Assembly: GCF_000009265.1 (NCBI RefSeq)
Contig: NC_008380.1
Location: 253,501 to 317,500 of the forward strand
Direction of reading: 5' to 3'
DNA length: 64,000 bases
DNA from: Rhizobium johnstonii 3841
Lineage (GTDB): Bacteria; Pseudomonadota; Alphaproteobacteria; Rhizobiales; Rhizobiaceae
A program made the position numbers and the translations under genes. Each line of letters begins with the position of its first letter. The first letter of the stretch is position 1. This document shows positions 43,147 through 51,051 of the stretch, piece by piece. A model generated the notes under the pieces. It did no database searches. It worked only from the letters and a program-made list of their open reading frames with translations, and was not told where the DNA came from.

Positions 43147-43722
43147 ATGACCGACGAGACCGTTCCATCCGATATCCCGACATCACGCATGCTGAGCTGG
43201 GCGCGCAACTCCACCGTCTACCGCCTCGAGCGGCGGATGATGACGGAAAAGCAGCTGTTTGATGCCATTGCCCGCAAGGCGAAGGAGAAATTCGCGGGTA
43301 TCAGCGCGGCACAACTGAAGGCCGTTGCCGATTTCGCCGTCAAATTTGCCTATGACAACAAGGTGCTCGACGATCACGCCTATGCGGAGGTCAGCACGCG
43401 GTCTGCCGTGCGCGGTGGCAAATCGAAGCGCGCGATCGCCCAGAAGCTTGCTGCCAAGGGCGTCTCCAGCGACAAGGTCGAGGCAGCACTTGAAGAGGCT
43501 GACGATCTCTATGCTGCAGCGATCTTCGCCCGCAAGCGCGCCTTCGGCCCCTTCCGCCGGGTCGAGCTTGATGAAAAGCGAAAGGCGAAAGAGCTTTCGG
43601 CTTTTGCCCGCAACGGCTTCAGCTTCGACATCGGCAGGAAGGTCTTCGACATGAGCTTCGAAGACGCCGAAGAGATCATCGTCGCGGGCCGATCTGCGGC
43701 GCCTCAGCATCAGCGCTCTTGA
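43147..43722 (+). CDS. recX: Regulatory protein RecX
   Basis: A 191-residue modulator that binds RecA and limits its activity. The three-helix RecX repeats are visible: SWARNSTVYRLERRMMTEKQ, then FAVKFAYDNKVLDDHAYAEV, RSKRAIAQKLAAKGVSSDKV-like and FARKRAFGPFRR segments, ending GFSFDIGRKVF. recA is not in this window. It directly follows the deacetylase-like gene and may be read from its promoter. Confidence 0.82.
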   Translation: MTDETVPSDIPTSRMLSWARNSTVYRLERRMMTEKQLFDAIARKAKEKFAGISAAQLKAVADFAVKFAYDNKVLDDHAYAEVSTRSAVRGGKSKRAIAQKLAAKGVSSDKVEAALEEADDLYAAAIFARKRAFGPFRRVELDEKRKAKELSAFARNGFSFDIGRKVFDMSFEDAEEIIVAGRSAAPQHQRS

Positions 43723-43794
43723 TCCCGGCATGAAAAGTTTGAATTTGGTTCTCACCCGTCTTCGGCCTAGAACCGCGCCAGGATCGGGGGCAAC

Positions 43795-44706
43795 ATGGAT
43801 ATCAAGAATATCGAGACCGGGACGGACGGCGCAGCCTTGATCGCGCAGCCGGGCATATCGCCGACTTCGGGCGGCTTGGCGGCCGGTGTCGCCATGTGCC
43901 TGATGTCGATGTCGTCGATCCAGTTCGGCGCGGCACTGTCTTCGTCAGCCATTGCGACTTATGGCGTTGCCGGCGCCACCTGGCTGCGGCTTGCTTTCGC
44001 GGCGATCATCCTTGCCGCCGTCGTCAGGCCTTCGGTGCTGCGTTATAGCGGCGCCCAATGGCAGGCGACATTGCTGCTCGGCACGACGACGGCTGCCATG
44101 ACGCTCTGCTTCTTCGCCGCGATCCAGCGGCTGCCGCTCGGCCTGGCGATCGCCATCGATTTCCTCGGGCCGCTCTCGGTCGCCGTCTTCGGCTATGGCC
44201 TGACCTGGCGGCTCACCTGGCCGTTGATCGCTGCTGCCGGCATTCTCTTCCTCGCCCATGACGGCGAAGGCTGGGTCGGCAATTCCTCAGGCGTCCTCTT
44301 TGCCCTCGGTTCGGCCGTGGGATGGGCGGTCTATATCCTGCTGACGAAGAAGGTCGGCGCTGCCTTCAAGGGGCTGGAAGGTCTCTCCATGTCGCTGATC
44401 GTTGCCGGCCTCGTCGCGACACCCTTCGGTCTGGCCGAGACAGGGGGCGCCTTCACAGCGCAGGGACTGGTCGAGGTTCTCGGCCTTGCCATCCTCGTGC
44501 CACTTTTGCCCTATGCGCTGGAGATGGTGGCGCTGCGGCGCATGCCGTCGGCATCCTTCGGCATTTTGATGAGCCTCGAACCGGCCCTCGGCGCTCTCGC
44601 GGGCTTTCTGATCCTCGCCCAGCCGATGACCGCGCTGCAGATGTTGGGTACGGCGCTCGTGGTGGCGGCCAGCGCCGGCGCCACCGCCTCGGCGGCGAAG
44701 ACCTAG
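43795..44706 (+). CDS. EamA/RhtA-type metabolite exporter
   Basis: A 303-residue ten-span membrane protein of the drug/metabolite transporter superfamily. Two EamA repeats are seen (about 25-150 and 165-295), with WLRLAFAAIIL in the first and the typical ending LEMVALRRMPSASFGILMSL followed by EPALGALAGF. The closest named relative is RhtA, which exports threonine and homoserine. The substrate is not shown by the sequence. Confidence 0.88.
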   Translation: MDIKNIETGTDGAALIAQPGISPTSGGLAAGVAMCLMSMSSIQFGAALSSSAIATYGVAGATWLRLAFAAIILAAVVRPSVLRYSGAQWQATLLLGTTTAAMTLCFFAAIQRLPLGLAIAIDFLGPLSVAVFGYGLTWRLTWPLIAAAGILFLAHDGEGWVGNSSGVLFALGSAVGWAVYILLTKKVGAAFKGLEGLSMSLIVAGLVATPFGLAETGGAFTAQGLVEVLGLAILVPLLPYALEMVALRRMPSASFGILMSLEPALGALAGFLILAQPMTALQMLGTALVVAASAGATASAAKT

Positions 44707-44750
44707 AAAAGTGTCAGCGTTTTCCGGGAACGCCGTCTCTACAAGATGGA

Positions 44751-45218
44751 TCAGGCGGGTTTGCGGGCGGGATCGTCGAGCGCCGGATTGTAGAACAGCG
44801 ACAGTATCAGGCTCTTGGCGATCCGCTCCGCCGTCGCCATGAACCAGGCCTTGGCCTCCGGCGTTGGCGCGATATCGTCAAGCGTTGCGGCAAACAGCGA
44901 CAACCACTTCGGAAAGAGATCGGGCGTCAGGTTCTGGACACCCGTATGCGCCTGCACCGGCTTGCCGCCATAGGCGCCGCTGCGGAAGGCAACGGCCGAC
45001 CAGAAGCTCTTCATTTTCGCCATATGCTCCGGCCAGCGGCCGGACAGCCTGGCGTCGAACACCGGGCCGAGATCGGGATGCGCTAGCACGCGCCCGTAAA
45101 AGGTCTCGACCAGCCTGTCGATGAAGGCCGCGTCGACGCCCATTTCCCGCATCTCCGCCTCCGCCCTTTCGCGGATCGCCGCGACATGAGCAGGGCGGCC
45201 CTGAATGTCATTGTCCAT
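44751..45218 (-). CDS. Group III truncated haemoglobin
   Basis: A 155-residue 2-over-2 globin. FIDRLVETFYGRVLAHPDLG and FDARLSGRWPEHMAKMKSFW are family features, and the proximal His lies in PVQAHTGVQNLTPDLF near residue 100. Such proteins bind oxygen or nitric oxide, and in rhizobia may protect from nitrosative stress. The start at 45218 was chosen because globin similarity begins there; the longer frame is of low quality. It is divergent from mbfA across a 170-base region that holds an ICE box. Confidence 0.86.
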   Translation of the reverse strand: MDNDIQGRPAHVAAIRERAEAEMREMGVDAAFIDRLVETFYGRVLAHPDLGPVFDARLSGRWPEHMAKMKSFWSAVAFRSGAYGGKPVQAHTGVQNLTPDLFPKWLSLFAATLDDIAPTPEAKAWFMATAERIAKSLILSLFYNPALDDPARKPA

Positions 45219-45359
45219 TCCGAAACCCCGGCGCCGCGTGATGCGGCGCCCTCTCATATAGGTGTTTATGCCAGCGCGCCAAAGTCGTCCGTGCCGCTTG
45301 CGGCAATCTGTCAGCCAGCTTGCCCTACGCACTTGACCGGCATCGCACGGTTCTTTAGA

Positions 45360-45376
45360 TTTAGAATTATTCTAAA
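45360..45376. promoter_or_regulatory. Iron control element (ICE), predicted Irr-binding site
   Basis: TTTAGAATTATTCTAAA is a perfect 7-3-7 dyad matching the iron control element bound by Irr in Rhizobiales. It ends 15 bases before the ATG of mbfA, so bound Irr would block the promoter or early transcription. This fits the known iron-dependent induction of mbfA when Irr is lost. Confidence 0.88.
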
Positions 45377-45391
45377 ATATTGGAGAAAGTC

Positions 45392-46375
45392 ATGCTGGCG
45401 CGGTTTTTCAGATCCTCGAAACGATCTTTCGACTCGCTGTCCGAGCAGGAAATCCTTGCCCTTGGGATCGCCTCCGAGGAAGACGATGCCCGCATCTACC
45501 TTGCTTATGCCGATAGGCTGCGCCGCGAATTTCCGGCCTCGGCCAAGGTCTTCGAGGACATGGCCGAGGTCGAGGATACGCATCGCAAGTCGTTGATCGA
45601 GATCCATCGTCAGCGTTTCGGCGAGCGCATTCCGTTGATCCGGCGCGAGCATGTGGAGGGCTTCTACGAGCGCAAGCCGGACTGGCTCAGGGCAAACCTT
45701 TCGCTGGATGCGATGCGCAGGGAAACCGAGGCGATGGAGGAGCAGGCCTATCGTTTCTATGTCGAGGCGGCAAAACGTACCTCCGACGCATCGACGCGCC
45801 AGCTTCTCGGTGATCTCGCCCTTGCCGAACAGGGGCATGAGGATATCGCCCGCATGCTGGGCGACAAACATACGCCCGAAGACGTCAAGCACGACGAGGA
45901 CGCGACGGTGCATCGGCAATTCGTGCTGACCTATGTGCAGCCGGGTCTTGCCGGGCTGATGGACGGCTCGGTCTCGACGCTGGCGCCGATCTTCGCCGCC
46001 GCCTTCGCCACGCAGGATACCTGGCAGACCTTCCTCGTCGGCCTTTCGGCCTCCGTCGGCGCCGGGATTTCGATGGGCTTCACCGAAGCCGCCCATGACG
46101 ACGGCAAGATTTCCGGCAGAGGCTCGCCGATCAAGCGCGGACTTGCCTGCGGCATCATGACGGCGCTCGGCGGTCTCGGTCACGCGCTGCCCTATCTGAT
46201 CCCGCATTTCTGGACGGCAACGATCACCGCCGCCGTCGTCGTCTTCTTCGAGCTCTGGGCGATCGCCTTCATCCAGAACCGTTACATGGAAACCCCCTTC
46301 CTGCGCGCCGCCTTCCAGGTGGTGCTCGGCGGCGGCCTGGTGCTCGGCGCTGGTATCCTGATTGGGAATGGGTGA
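45392..46375 (+). CDS. mbfA: Membrane-bound ferritin / iron exporter MbfA
   Basis: A 327-residue fusion of a ferritin-like di-iron domain (about 15-155; ILALGIASEEDDARIYLAYA, EDMAEVEDTHRK, LALAEQGHEDIARML) to a VIT1-like membrane domain (about 180-325). MbfA proteins in Bradyrhizobium and Agrobacterium export iron and protect from iron and peroxide stress (family knowledge). GGAG 6 bases upstream fixes the ATG at 45392 over the TTG at 45380. A perfect ICE box directly upstream indicates Irr repression. Confidence 0.93.
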   Translation: MLARFFRSSKRSFDSLSEQEILALGIASEEDDARIYLAYADRLRREFPASAKVFEDMAEVEDTHRKSLIEIHRQRFGERIPLIRREHVEGFYERKPDWLRANLSLDAMRRETEAMEEQAYRFYVEAAKRTSDASTRQLLGDLALAEQGHEDIARMLGDKHTPEDVKHDEDATVHRQFVLTYVQPGLAGLMDGSVSTLAPIFAAAFATQDTWQTFLVGLSASVGAGISMGFTEAAHDDGKISGRGSPIKRGLACGIMTALGGLGHALPYLIPHFWTATITAAVVVFFELWAIAFIQNRYMETPFLRAAFQVVLGGGLVLGAGILIGNG

Positions 46376-46493
46376 GTTGCGGTCGGGCGCAGCCCGAGCA
46401 ATCGATCCAGTGAATCGATTGCAGCAACGAACGCCCTGAGCCCAAGCGAAGGGCCGGGAGACGGTGCCACATCTTTCAAACCTGCTAAAACAA

Positions 46494-46518
46494 AAAGGCC
46501 GGCAAACCGCCGGCCTTT
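46494..46518. terminator. Bidirectional terminator hairpin
   Basis: AAAGGCCGGC and GCCGGCCTTT form a perfect 10-bp stem around AAACC, with A and T runs on the two sides. It lies between the convergent mbfA and BTLCP genes and could stop both transcripts. Confidence 0.75.
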
Positions 46519-46539
46519 CCACATTCTCTATTGCAACCT

Positions 46540-47139
46540 TTACCGCAGCGCGCCGACCAGGACGTCGCGGCCGTTCTCGATGGTGACCCAGCGGCCGGCA
46601 TTGTAGCTCGACTGGCGCTTGACGAAGGAATAGGGCGTTCCAAACCATGGCTTGACGTCGGCGGCGAGGTTGTCGAGCACGAAATCGCCCTCGGCGGTGC
46701 GCAGCGTCAGCACCGCATGGCCTTCGCCATCCGGCTTGCGCACGACGGTCATCAGCAGATCGGCAGCCGGAAAGCCGCGCTGGATCAGCATGCGGCGCTT
46801 CAACAGCGCGAAATCCTCGCAGTCGCCGGCGGTGGTCGGATAGGCCCAGACCTCATCCTTGCCGTAGATTTCCTTGTCGGTCATCGGCGTGATCGTGCGG
46901 TTGGCCGTGGCGTTGACCGAACGCACGAGCGACCACTTCCCCGGGTTCATGGCAACGGGGCCGGCGTTTCGGTCTGCGCCGCATTCACTGCGGTGGATCT
47001 GACAGAAATCATAGTGCCCGATCGGCTGTGAGGTGGCATTGCCTGTCACCATGGAAGCATTTCTGCTGGGGGCCGGTATGGCGGCCGTCGCCATCGCAAA
47101 CATGGCCATCATGGCCACAAAGATACCCTTGATCCGCAC
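46540..47139 (-). CDS. Periplasmic transglutaminase-like cysteine protease (BTLCP)
   Basis: A 199-residue bacterial transglutaminase-like cysteine proteinase, the family of LapG. The triad is visible: Cys in TTAGDCEDFALLKRRML, His in GEGHAVLTLRT and Asp in FVLDNLAAD. An N-terminal hydrophobic segment (IFVAMMAMFAMATAAIPA) serves as signal peptide. I start at the GTG at 47139 because AGGAAAG lies 6-7 bases upstream; the open frame continues to 47178. LapG relatives cleave surface adhesins, but no lapA or lapD is nearby. Confidence 0.82.
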   Translation of the reverse strand: MRIKGIFVAMMAMFAMATAAIPAPSRNASMVTGNATSQPIGHYDFCQIHRSECGADRNAGPVAMNPGKWSLVRSVNATANRTITPMTDKEIYGKDEVWAYPTTAGDCEDFALLKRRMLIQRGFPAADLLMTVVRKPDGEGHAVLTLRTAEGDFVLDNLAADVKPWFGTPYSFVKRQSSYNAGRWVTIENGRDVLVGALR

Positions 47140-47304
47140 GCCCGCTCTTTCCTCGCATCGCCCCTTATTTATTAACAAAGTGTTAATGGAGAGGGCCCAA
47201 AAGAGTCAATCGTTACTTCTTGGGAGGACCTTGCGACTCGCCGACATGGTTAAAATGCAACGGGTTGGGGACCTGCATCAGGCGAATTTATCCGCCTCTG
47301 CCAT

Positions 47305-48129
47305 TCAAGTGGGCATCTGCCTATTTGTTGATGAACGGATGATGCCTTTGACGGCGCTCAGGAGAAGCGCGATATCGCCGGGGCGGGAAAGGCGATGGTC
47401 GCCGTCCCGGACGAAGGTCAGCACCACATCGTCGGCGGGAAGATGTTCGACCAGTTTCATCGCATGCGCATGCGGCACGTCGGCGTCTTTCATGCCTTGG
47501 AGAATGTGCACCGGGCAGCCGGTTTCGATGATGCCGTCGAGCACCCGGTTCTTTCGGCCGTCCTCGATCAGCGCCCGCGTATAGATGTTGGGTTCGGGGC
47601 TGTATTGCGAACGCTCTTCGAAATAGCCGCGCTCGGCCAGCGACTTGCGCTCCTTGGCCTTGAGGTTCGGCTCGATCAGCTCCGAGGTGAAATCGGGGGC
47701 GGGCGCAATCAGCACCATGCCTGCGAGCTTCGGGCCGCCCTGCCGTGCAAGCTCCTGCGCCAGCCTGAGCGCGATCCAGCCGCCCATCGACGAGCCGACG
47801 AGGATCACCCGATCGGGCGCGACATGACGGATGACGGCCAGCGCCTCCTCCAGCCAGCGCGAGATCGTGCCATCGCGGAAGCTGCCGCCGGAAAGTCCGT
47901 GGCCGGAATAGTCGAGGCGGATGCAGGCGAGCCCAAGTTCCGCCGCCAGCCCGTCGAGTTCCACCGCCTTGGTGCCGCTCATGTCGGAGCGGTAGCCGGA
48001 CAGCCAGACGAGTGCCGGTGCGCCATTGCCGGTCTGCGCCGGGCGGACGAGCGTGGCGATCTCACGCGCCGCCTCACCCTCGCCGACAGTCAGGAACTGC
48101 GGCTGGGCATTGGACAACTGATCGGACAT
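47305..48129 (-). CDS. Alpha/beta hydrolase
   Basis: A 274-residue serine hydrolase. The nucleophile elbow is VILVGSSMGGWIALRLAQEL near residue 108, with LSGYRSDMSGTKAVELDG as the likely oxyanion loop near 40, HILQGMKDADVPHAHAMKL with the Asp near 215 and GDHRLSRP with the His near 250. The layout resembles palmitoyl-protein thioesterase/ABHD10-like proteins. AGGAG precedes the ATG. It is divergent from infC. Confidence 0.87.
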   Translation of the reverse strand: MSDQLSNAQPQFLTVGEGEAAREIATLVRPAQTGNGAPALVWLSGYRSDMSGTKAVELDGLAAELGLACIRLDYSGHGLSGGSFRDGTISRWLEEALAVIRHVAPDRVILVGSSMGGWIALRLAQELARQGGPKLAGMVLIAPAPDFTSELIEPNLKAKERKSLAERGYFEERSQYSPEPNIYTRALIEDGRKNRVLDGIIETGCPVHILQGMKDADVPHAHAMKLVEHLPADDVVLTFVRDGDHRLSRPGDIALLLSAVKGIIRSSTNRQMPT

Positions 48130-48307
48130 CGGCGAAACTCCTGTTGTTTTGGCCTATAAAACAGATTCTTGGCAGGCTGACAGCGGGTGATTTTTCCGCT
48201 AAAGGATGATATTGACTCCGTTGCAGCGATGACGCGACACGTTTGTGCACCCCTGATTGGGAGCGCGATGCTGCAACGTTCCGAAACAACGCGAGGAGAA
48301 TACGACC

Positions 48308-48844
48308 ATTCGCAGACCTTTTAAAACCGACGCGCCCGTGAAGGACGGACCGCGCTCGAACCGTGAAATCCGCATTCCCAAAGTTCAGCTGATCGGGGCT
48401 GACGGAGAGAATATGGGCGTCGTGCCTACCGACCAGGCCTTGAGAATGGCGGAAGAAGCCGGCCTCGATCTCGTCGAAATTTCCCCAAATGTCGAACCGC
48501 CAGTGTGCAAGATCCTCGATCTGGGCAAGCTGAAATATGCCAACCAGAAGAAGGCAGCCGAGGCGCGCAAAAAGCAGAAGATCGTCGAAGTCAAAGAAAT
48601 CAAGATGCGCCCGAACATCGACACCCATGATTATGAGGTGAAGATGAAGGCGATGGGTCGCTTCTTCGACGAAGGCGACAAGGTCAAGGTGACGCTGAAG
48701 TTCCGCGGCCGTGAAATGGCCCACCAGGAACTCGGCATGAAGCTTCTGCAGCAGGTCAAGGCCGATACGATCGAGTTCGCCAAGGTCGAAGCTGAACCCA
48801 AGCTCGAAGGCCGCCAGATGATGATGGTGCTGGCGCCGAAGTAA
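48308..48844 (+). CDS. infC: Translation initiation factor IF-3, ATT start
   Basis: A 178-residue IF-3 that prevents subunit joining and checks start-codon pairing. The N-domain ([20 protein letters not shown]), the linker lysines ([20 protein letters not shown]) and the C-domain ([18 protein letters not shown]) are complete. There is no ATG, GTG or TTG at the right place; the ATT at 48308 is preceded by AGGAG at 9 bases and begins the conserved IRRPFK sequence. The rare start is the known means of IF-3 self-repression in E. coli, and probably here too. Confidence 0.95.
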   Translation: MRRPFKTDAPVKDGPRSNREIRIPKVQLIGADGENMGVVPTDQALRMAEEAGLDLVEISPNVEPPVCKILDLGKLKYANQKKAAEARKKQKIVEVKEIKMRPNIDTHDYEVKMKAMGRFFDEGDKVKVTLKFRGREMAHQELGMKLLQQVKADTIEFAKVEAEPKLEGRQMMMVLAPK

Positions 48845-48868
48845 GCGCCAGGCAGTATTTCGCCCAAG

Positions 48869-48890
48869 GCCGTCCGCAAGGGCGGCTTTT
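48869..48890 (+). terminator. Rho-independent terminator or attenuator after infC
   Basis: GCCGTCC, loop GCAA, GGGCGGC, then TTTT. It lies 25 bases after the infC stop, separating infC from rpmI and rplT, which follow about 290 bases later. Confidence 0.7.
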
Positions 48891-49155
48891 GTGCTTTCTG
48901 CCACTGTATTTTTGGATGCACGAAGATTCCTCCGCGGCCCCGTTGCACTTTCATGACGCTGCGGTTATAAGCGCGCGTCCGAACTGACCGGCAGGGCATG
49001 CCGTGGCAGTTTCGAATGCTTGCGGAACGGTTCGTCGCCGATGCCGCAGATCAACAACAAACGCTCCCGCAACTTGTTGCGACGGCCGGAGAACCGGACT
49101 TCGCGAGAAGGGCTTTTTTGATGAAGCGCGCAGGGAGGACAGAAGGAGTAGCAAA
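48891..49155 (+). promoter_or_regulatory. Leader region of rpmI-rplT
   Basis: No gene is seen here. The region holds several small hairpins: CAACAA with TTGTTG (about 49051-49078), CCGGAGAACCGG (about 49088-49099) and CTTCGCGAGAAG followed by GGGCTTTTTTG (about 49099-49120). The last, with its T run just before the ribosome site, could be an attenuator for the ribosomal-protein genes. AAGGAG lies 9-10 bases before the rpmI start. Confidence 0.45.
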
Positions 49156-49359
49156 ATGCCCAAGATGAAGACGAAGTCCTCTGCCAAGAAGCGGTTCAAG
49201 ATCACCGCAACCGGCAAGGTCAAGGCTGCCGCTGCCGGCAAGCGCCATGGCATGATCAAGCGTTCCAACAAGTTCATTCGCGATGCACGTGGCACCATGG
49301 TTCTCGCAGAACCGGATGGCCGCAAGGTTATCAAGAATTACCTGCCGAACGGTCTCTGA
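49156..49359 (+). CDS. rpmI: Ribosomal protein bL35
   Basis: A 67-residue basic ribosomal protein of the large subunit. The sequence begins [20 protein letters not shown] and has the typical [19 protein letters not shown] and ending IKNYLPNGL. The start at 49156 has GAAGGAG upstream. rplT follows 38 bases later; the infC-rpmI-rplT order is the common bacterial one. Confidence 0.97.
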   Translation: MPKMKTKSSAKKRFKITATGKVKAAAAGKRHGMIKRSNKFIRDARGTMVLAEPDGRKVIKNYLPNGL

Positions 49360-49397
49360 GACTCGTCCGCGAACGCTAGATTTAAGGAGATCATGAT

Positions 49398-49802
49398 ATG
49401 GCACGTGTAAAAAGAGGCGTCACCTCTCACGCCAAGCACAAGAAGGTTCTGAAGGCCGCAAAGGGCTTTTACGGCCGCCGCAAGAACACCATCCGTACCG
49501 CCAAGGCTGCTGTCGATCGTTCGAAGCAGTACGCCTACCGCGACCGCAAGGTCAACAAGCGCAACTTCCGTGCGCTTTGGATCCAGCGCATCAACGCCGC
49601 TGTGCGTGAATTCGGCCTGACCTATGGCCGCTTCATCGACGGCCTGAACAAGGCTGGCATCGAGGTCGACCGCAAGGTTCTCTCCGACATGGCGATCCAC
49701 GAGCCGGAAGCATTCGGCGCGCTGGTCAGCGCTGCCAAGAAGGCTCTTGAATACCTCAAGGAAGCCGGTACGGCGAACGAGTTTGAAGGCGCGGTCAAGT
49801 AA
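49398..49802 (+). CDS. rplT: Ribosomal protein bL20
   Basis: A 134-residue large-subunit assembly protein. [20 protein letters not shown] begins the basic RNA-binding extension, and the globular domain (about 60-118) has the [20 protein letters not shown] signature. AAGGAG precedes the start. A strong terminator follows. L20 commonly represses its own operon by binding mRNA; whether that happens here is not shown. Confidence 0.97.
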
Positions 49803-49839
49803 CCAGCGCTTCCCAAGCTTTTGAATTTATGATTTTGGG

Positions 49840-49880
49840 AAACCCGCGCTGGTTTGGGCTAGCGCGGGTTTTTCTTTCTT
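49840..49880 (+). terminator. Rho-independent terminator after rplT
   Basis: AAACCCGCGCT and AGCGCGGGTTT form a perfect 11-bp stem around GGTTTGGGCT, followed by a T-rich run (TTCTTTCTTT). It ends the rpmI-rplT transcript before pheS. Confidence 0.88.
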
Positions 49881-49952
49881 TATATTCCTGGCGCCGGCCG
49901 GCGCCGCCTGCCTCCCGATCGCCCGCCTGATACTGGACGGAAAGAAGTGACA

Positions 49953-51035
49953 ATGTCAGATATCGACCAGCTCAACACATCGCTGCTCGCCGAAATCGCT
50001 GCCGCCGATGACGAGACGGCGCTCGAAGCCGTGCGCGTGTCCGCCCTCGGCAAGAAGGGCTCCGTCTCCGAATTGTTGAAGACGCTCGGCGCCATGACGC
50101 CGGAAGAGCGCCAAAGCAAGGGCGCGGCGATCAACGTTCTGAAGAACGCGGTGACCGAGGCGCTCACCGCCCGCAAGACGACGCTCCGGCAAGCGGCGAT
50201 CGATGCGCGGCTGCAGGCCGAGACGGTCGATGTCAGCCTGCCGGTGCGCTCTTCGCCGGCCGAGCGCGGCCGTATCCATCCGATCAGCCAGATCGTCGAC
50301 GAGATCACCGCGATCTTCGCCGACATGGGCTTCTCGATCGCCGAAGGTCCTGACATCGAGACCGATTATTACAATTTCACCGCGCTGAATTTCCCCGAAG
50401 GCCATCCGGCCCGCGAGATGCACGACACCTTCTTCTTCAACCCGGATGAGAATGGTGAGCGCAAGGTCCTGCGCACCCACACCTCGCCGGTGCAGGTCCG
50501 CACCATGGAGGCGCAGACACCGCCGATCCGGATCATCATTCCCGGCAAGACCTACCGCCAGGACTCGGACGCTACCCATTCGCCGATGTTCCATCAGGTC
50601 GAGGGCCTGGTCGTCGACAAGAAGGCCAATGTCGCCAACCTCCGCTGGGTGCTGGAAGAATTCTGCAAGACCTTCTTCGAGGTCGACAGCGTGACGATGC
50701 GTTTCCGCCCGTCCTTCTTCCCCTTCACCGAGCCCTCCTTCGAGGTCGATATCCAGTGCGACCGCTCCGGCCCGATCGTCAAGTTCGGCGAGGGTACCGA
50801 CTGGATGGAGATCCTCGGCTGCGGCATGGTCCACCCGAACGTGCTGCGTTACGGCGGGCTCGATCCGGACGAATATCAGGGCTTTGCCTGGGGCATGGGC
50901 CTCGATCGCATCGCCATGCTGAAATACGGCATGCCCGACCTGCGCGACTTCTTCAACGCCGACGTCCGCTGGATGACGCATTACGGCTTCCGCCCGCTCG
51001 ACATGCCGACGCTGTTCGGCGGCCTCAGCGCTTGA
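49953..51035 (+). CDS. pheS: Phenylalanine-tRNA ligase alpha subunit
   Basis: A 360-residue catalytic subunit of the alpha2-beta2 synthetase. The N-terminal coiled coil (about 1-85) is followed by class II motif 1 near 110 ([20 protein letters not shown]), motif 2 ([20 protein letters not shown]) and motif 3 ([14 protein letters not shown]). The ATG at 49953 is preceded by GGAAAGAAG; the GTG at 49947 is less likely. pheT follows 16 bases later. Confidence 0.97.
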   Translation: MSDIDQLNTSLLAEIAAADDETALEAVRVSALGKKGSVSELLKTLGAMTPEERQSKGAAINVLKNAVTEALTARKTTLRQAAIDARLQAETVDVSLPVRSSPAERGRIHPISQIVDEITAIFADMGFSIAEGPDIETDYYNFTALNFPEGHPAREMHDTFFFNPDENGERKVLRTHTSPVQVRTMEAQTPPIRIIIPGKTYRQDSDATHSPMFHQVEGLVVDKKANVANLRWVLEEFCKTFFEVDSVTMRFRPSFFPFTEPSFEVDIQCDRSGPIVKFGEGTDWMEILGCGMVHPNVLRYGGLDPDEYQGFAWGMGLDRIAMLKYGMPDLRDFFNADVRWMTHYGFRPLDMPTLFGGLSA

Positions 51036-51051
51036 ACGGAGAATTGGGACG

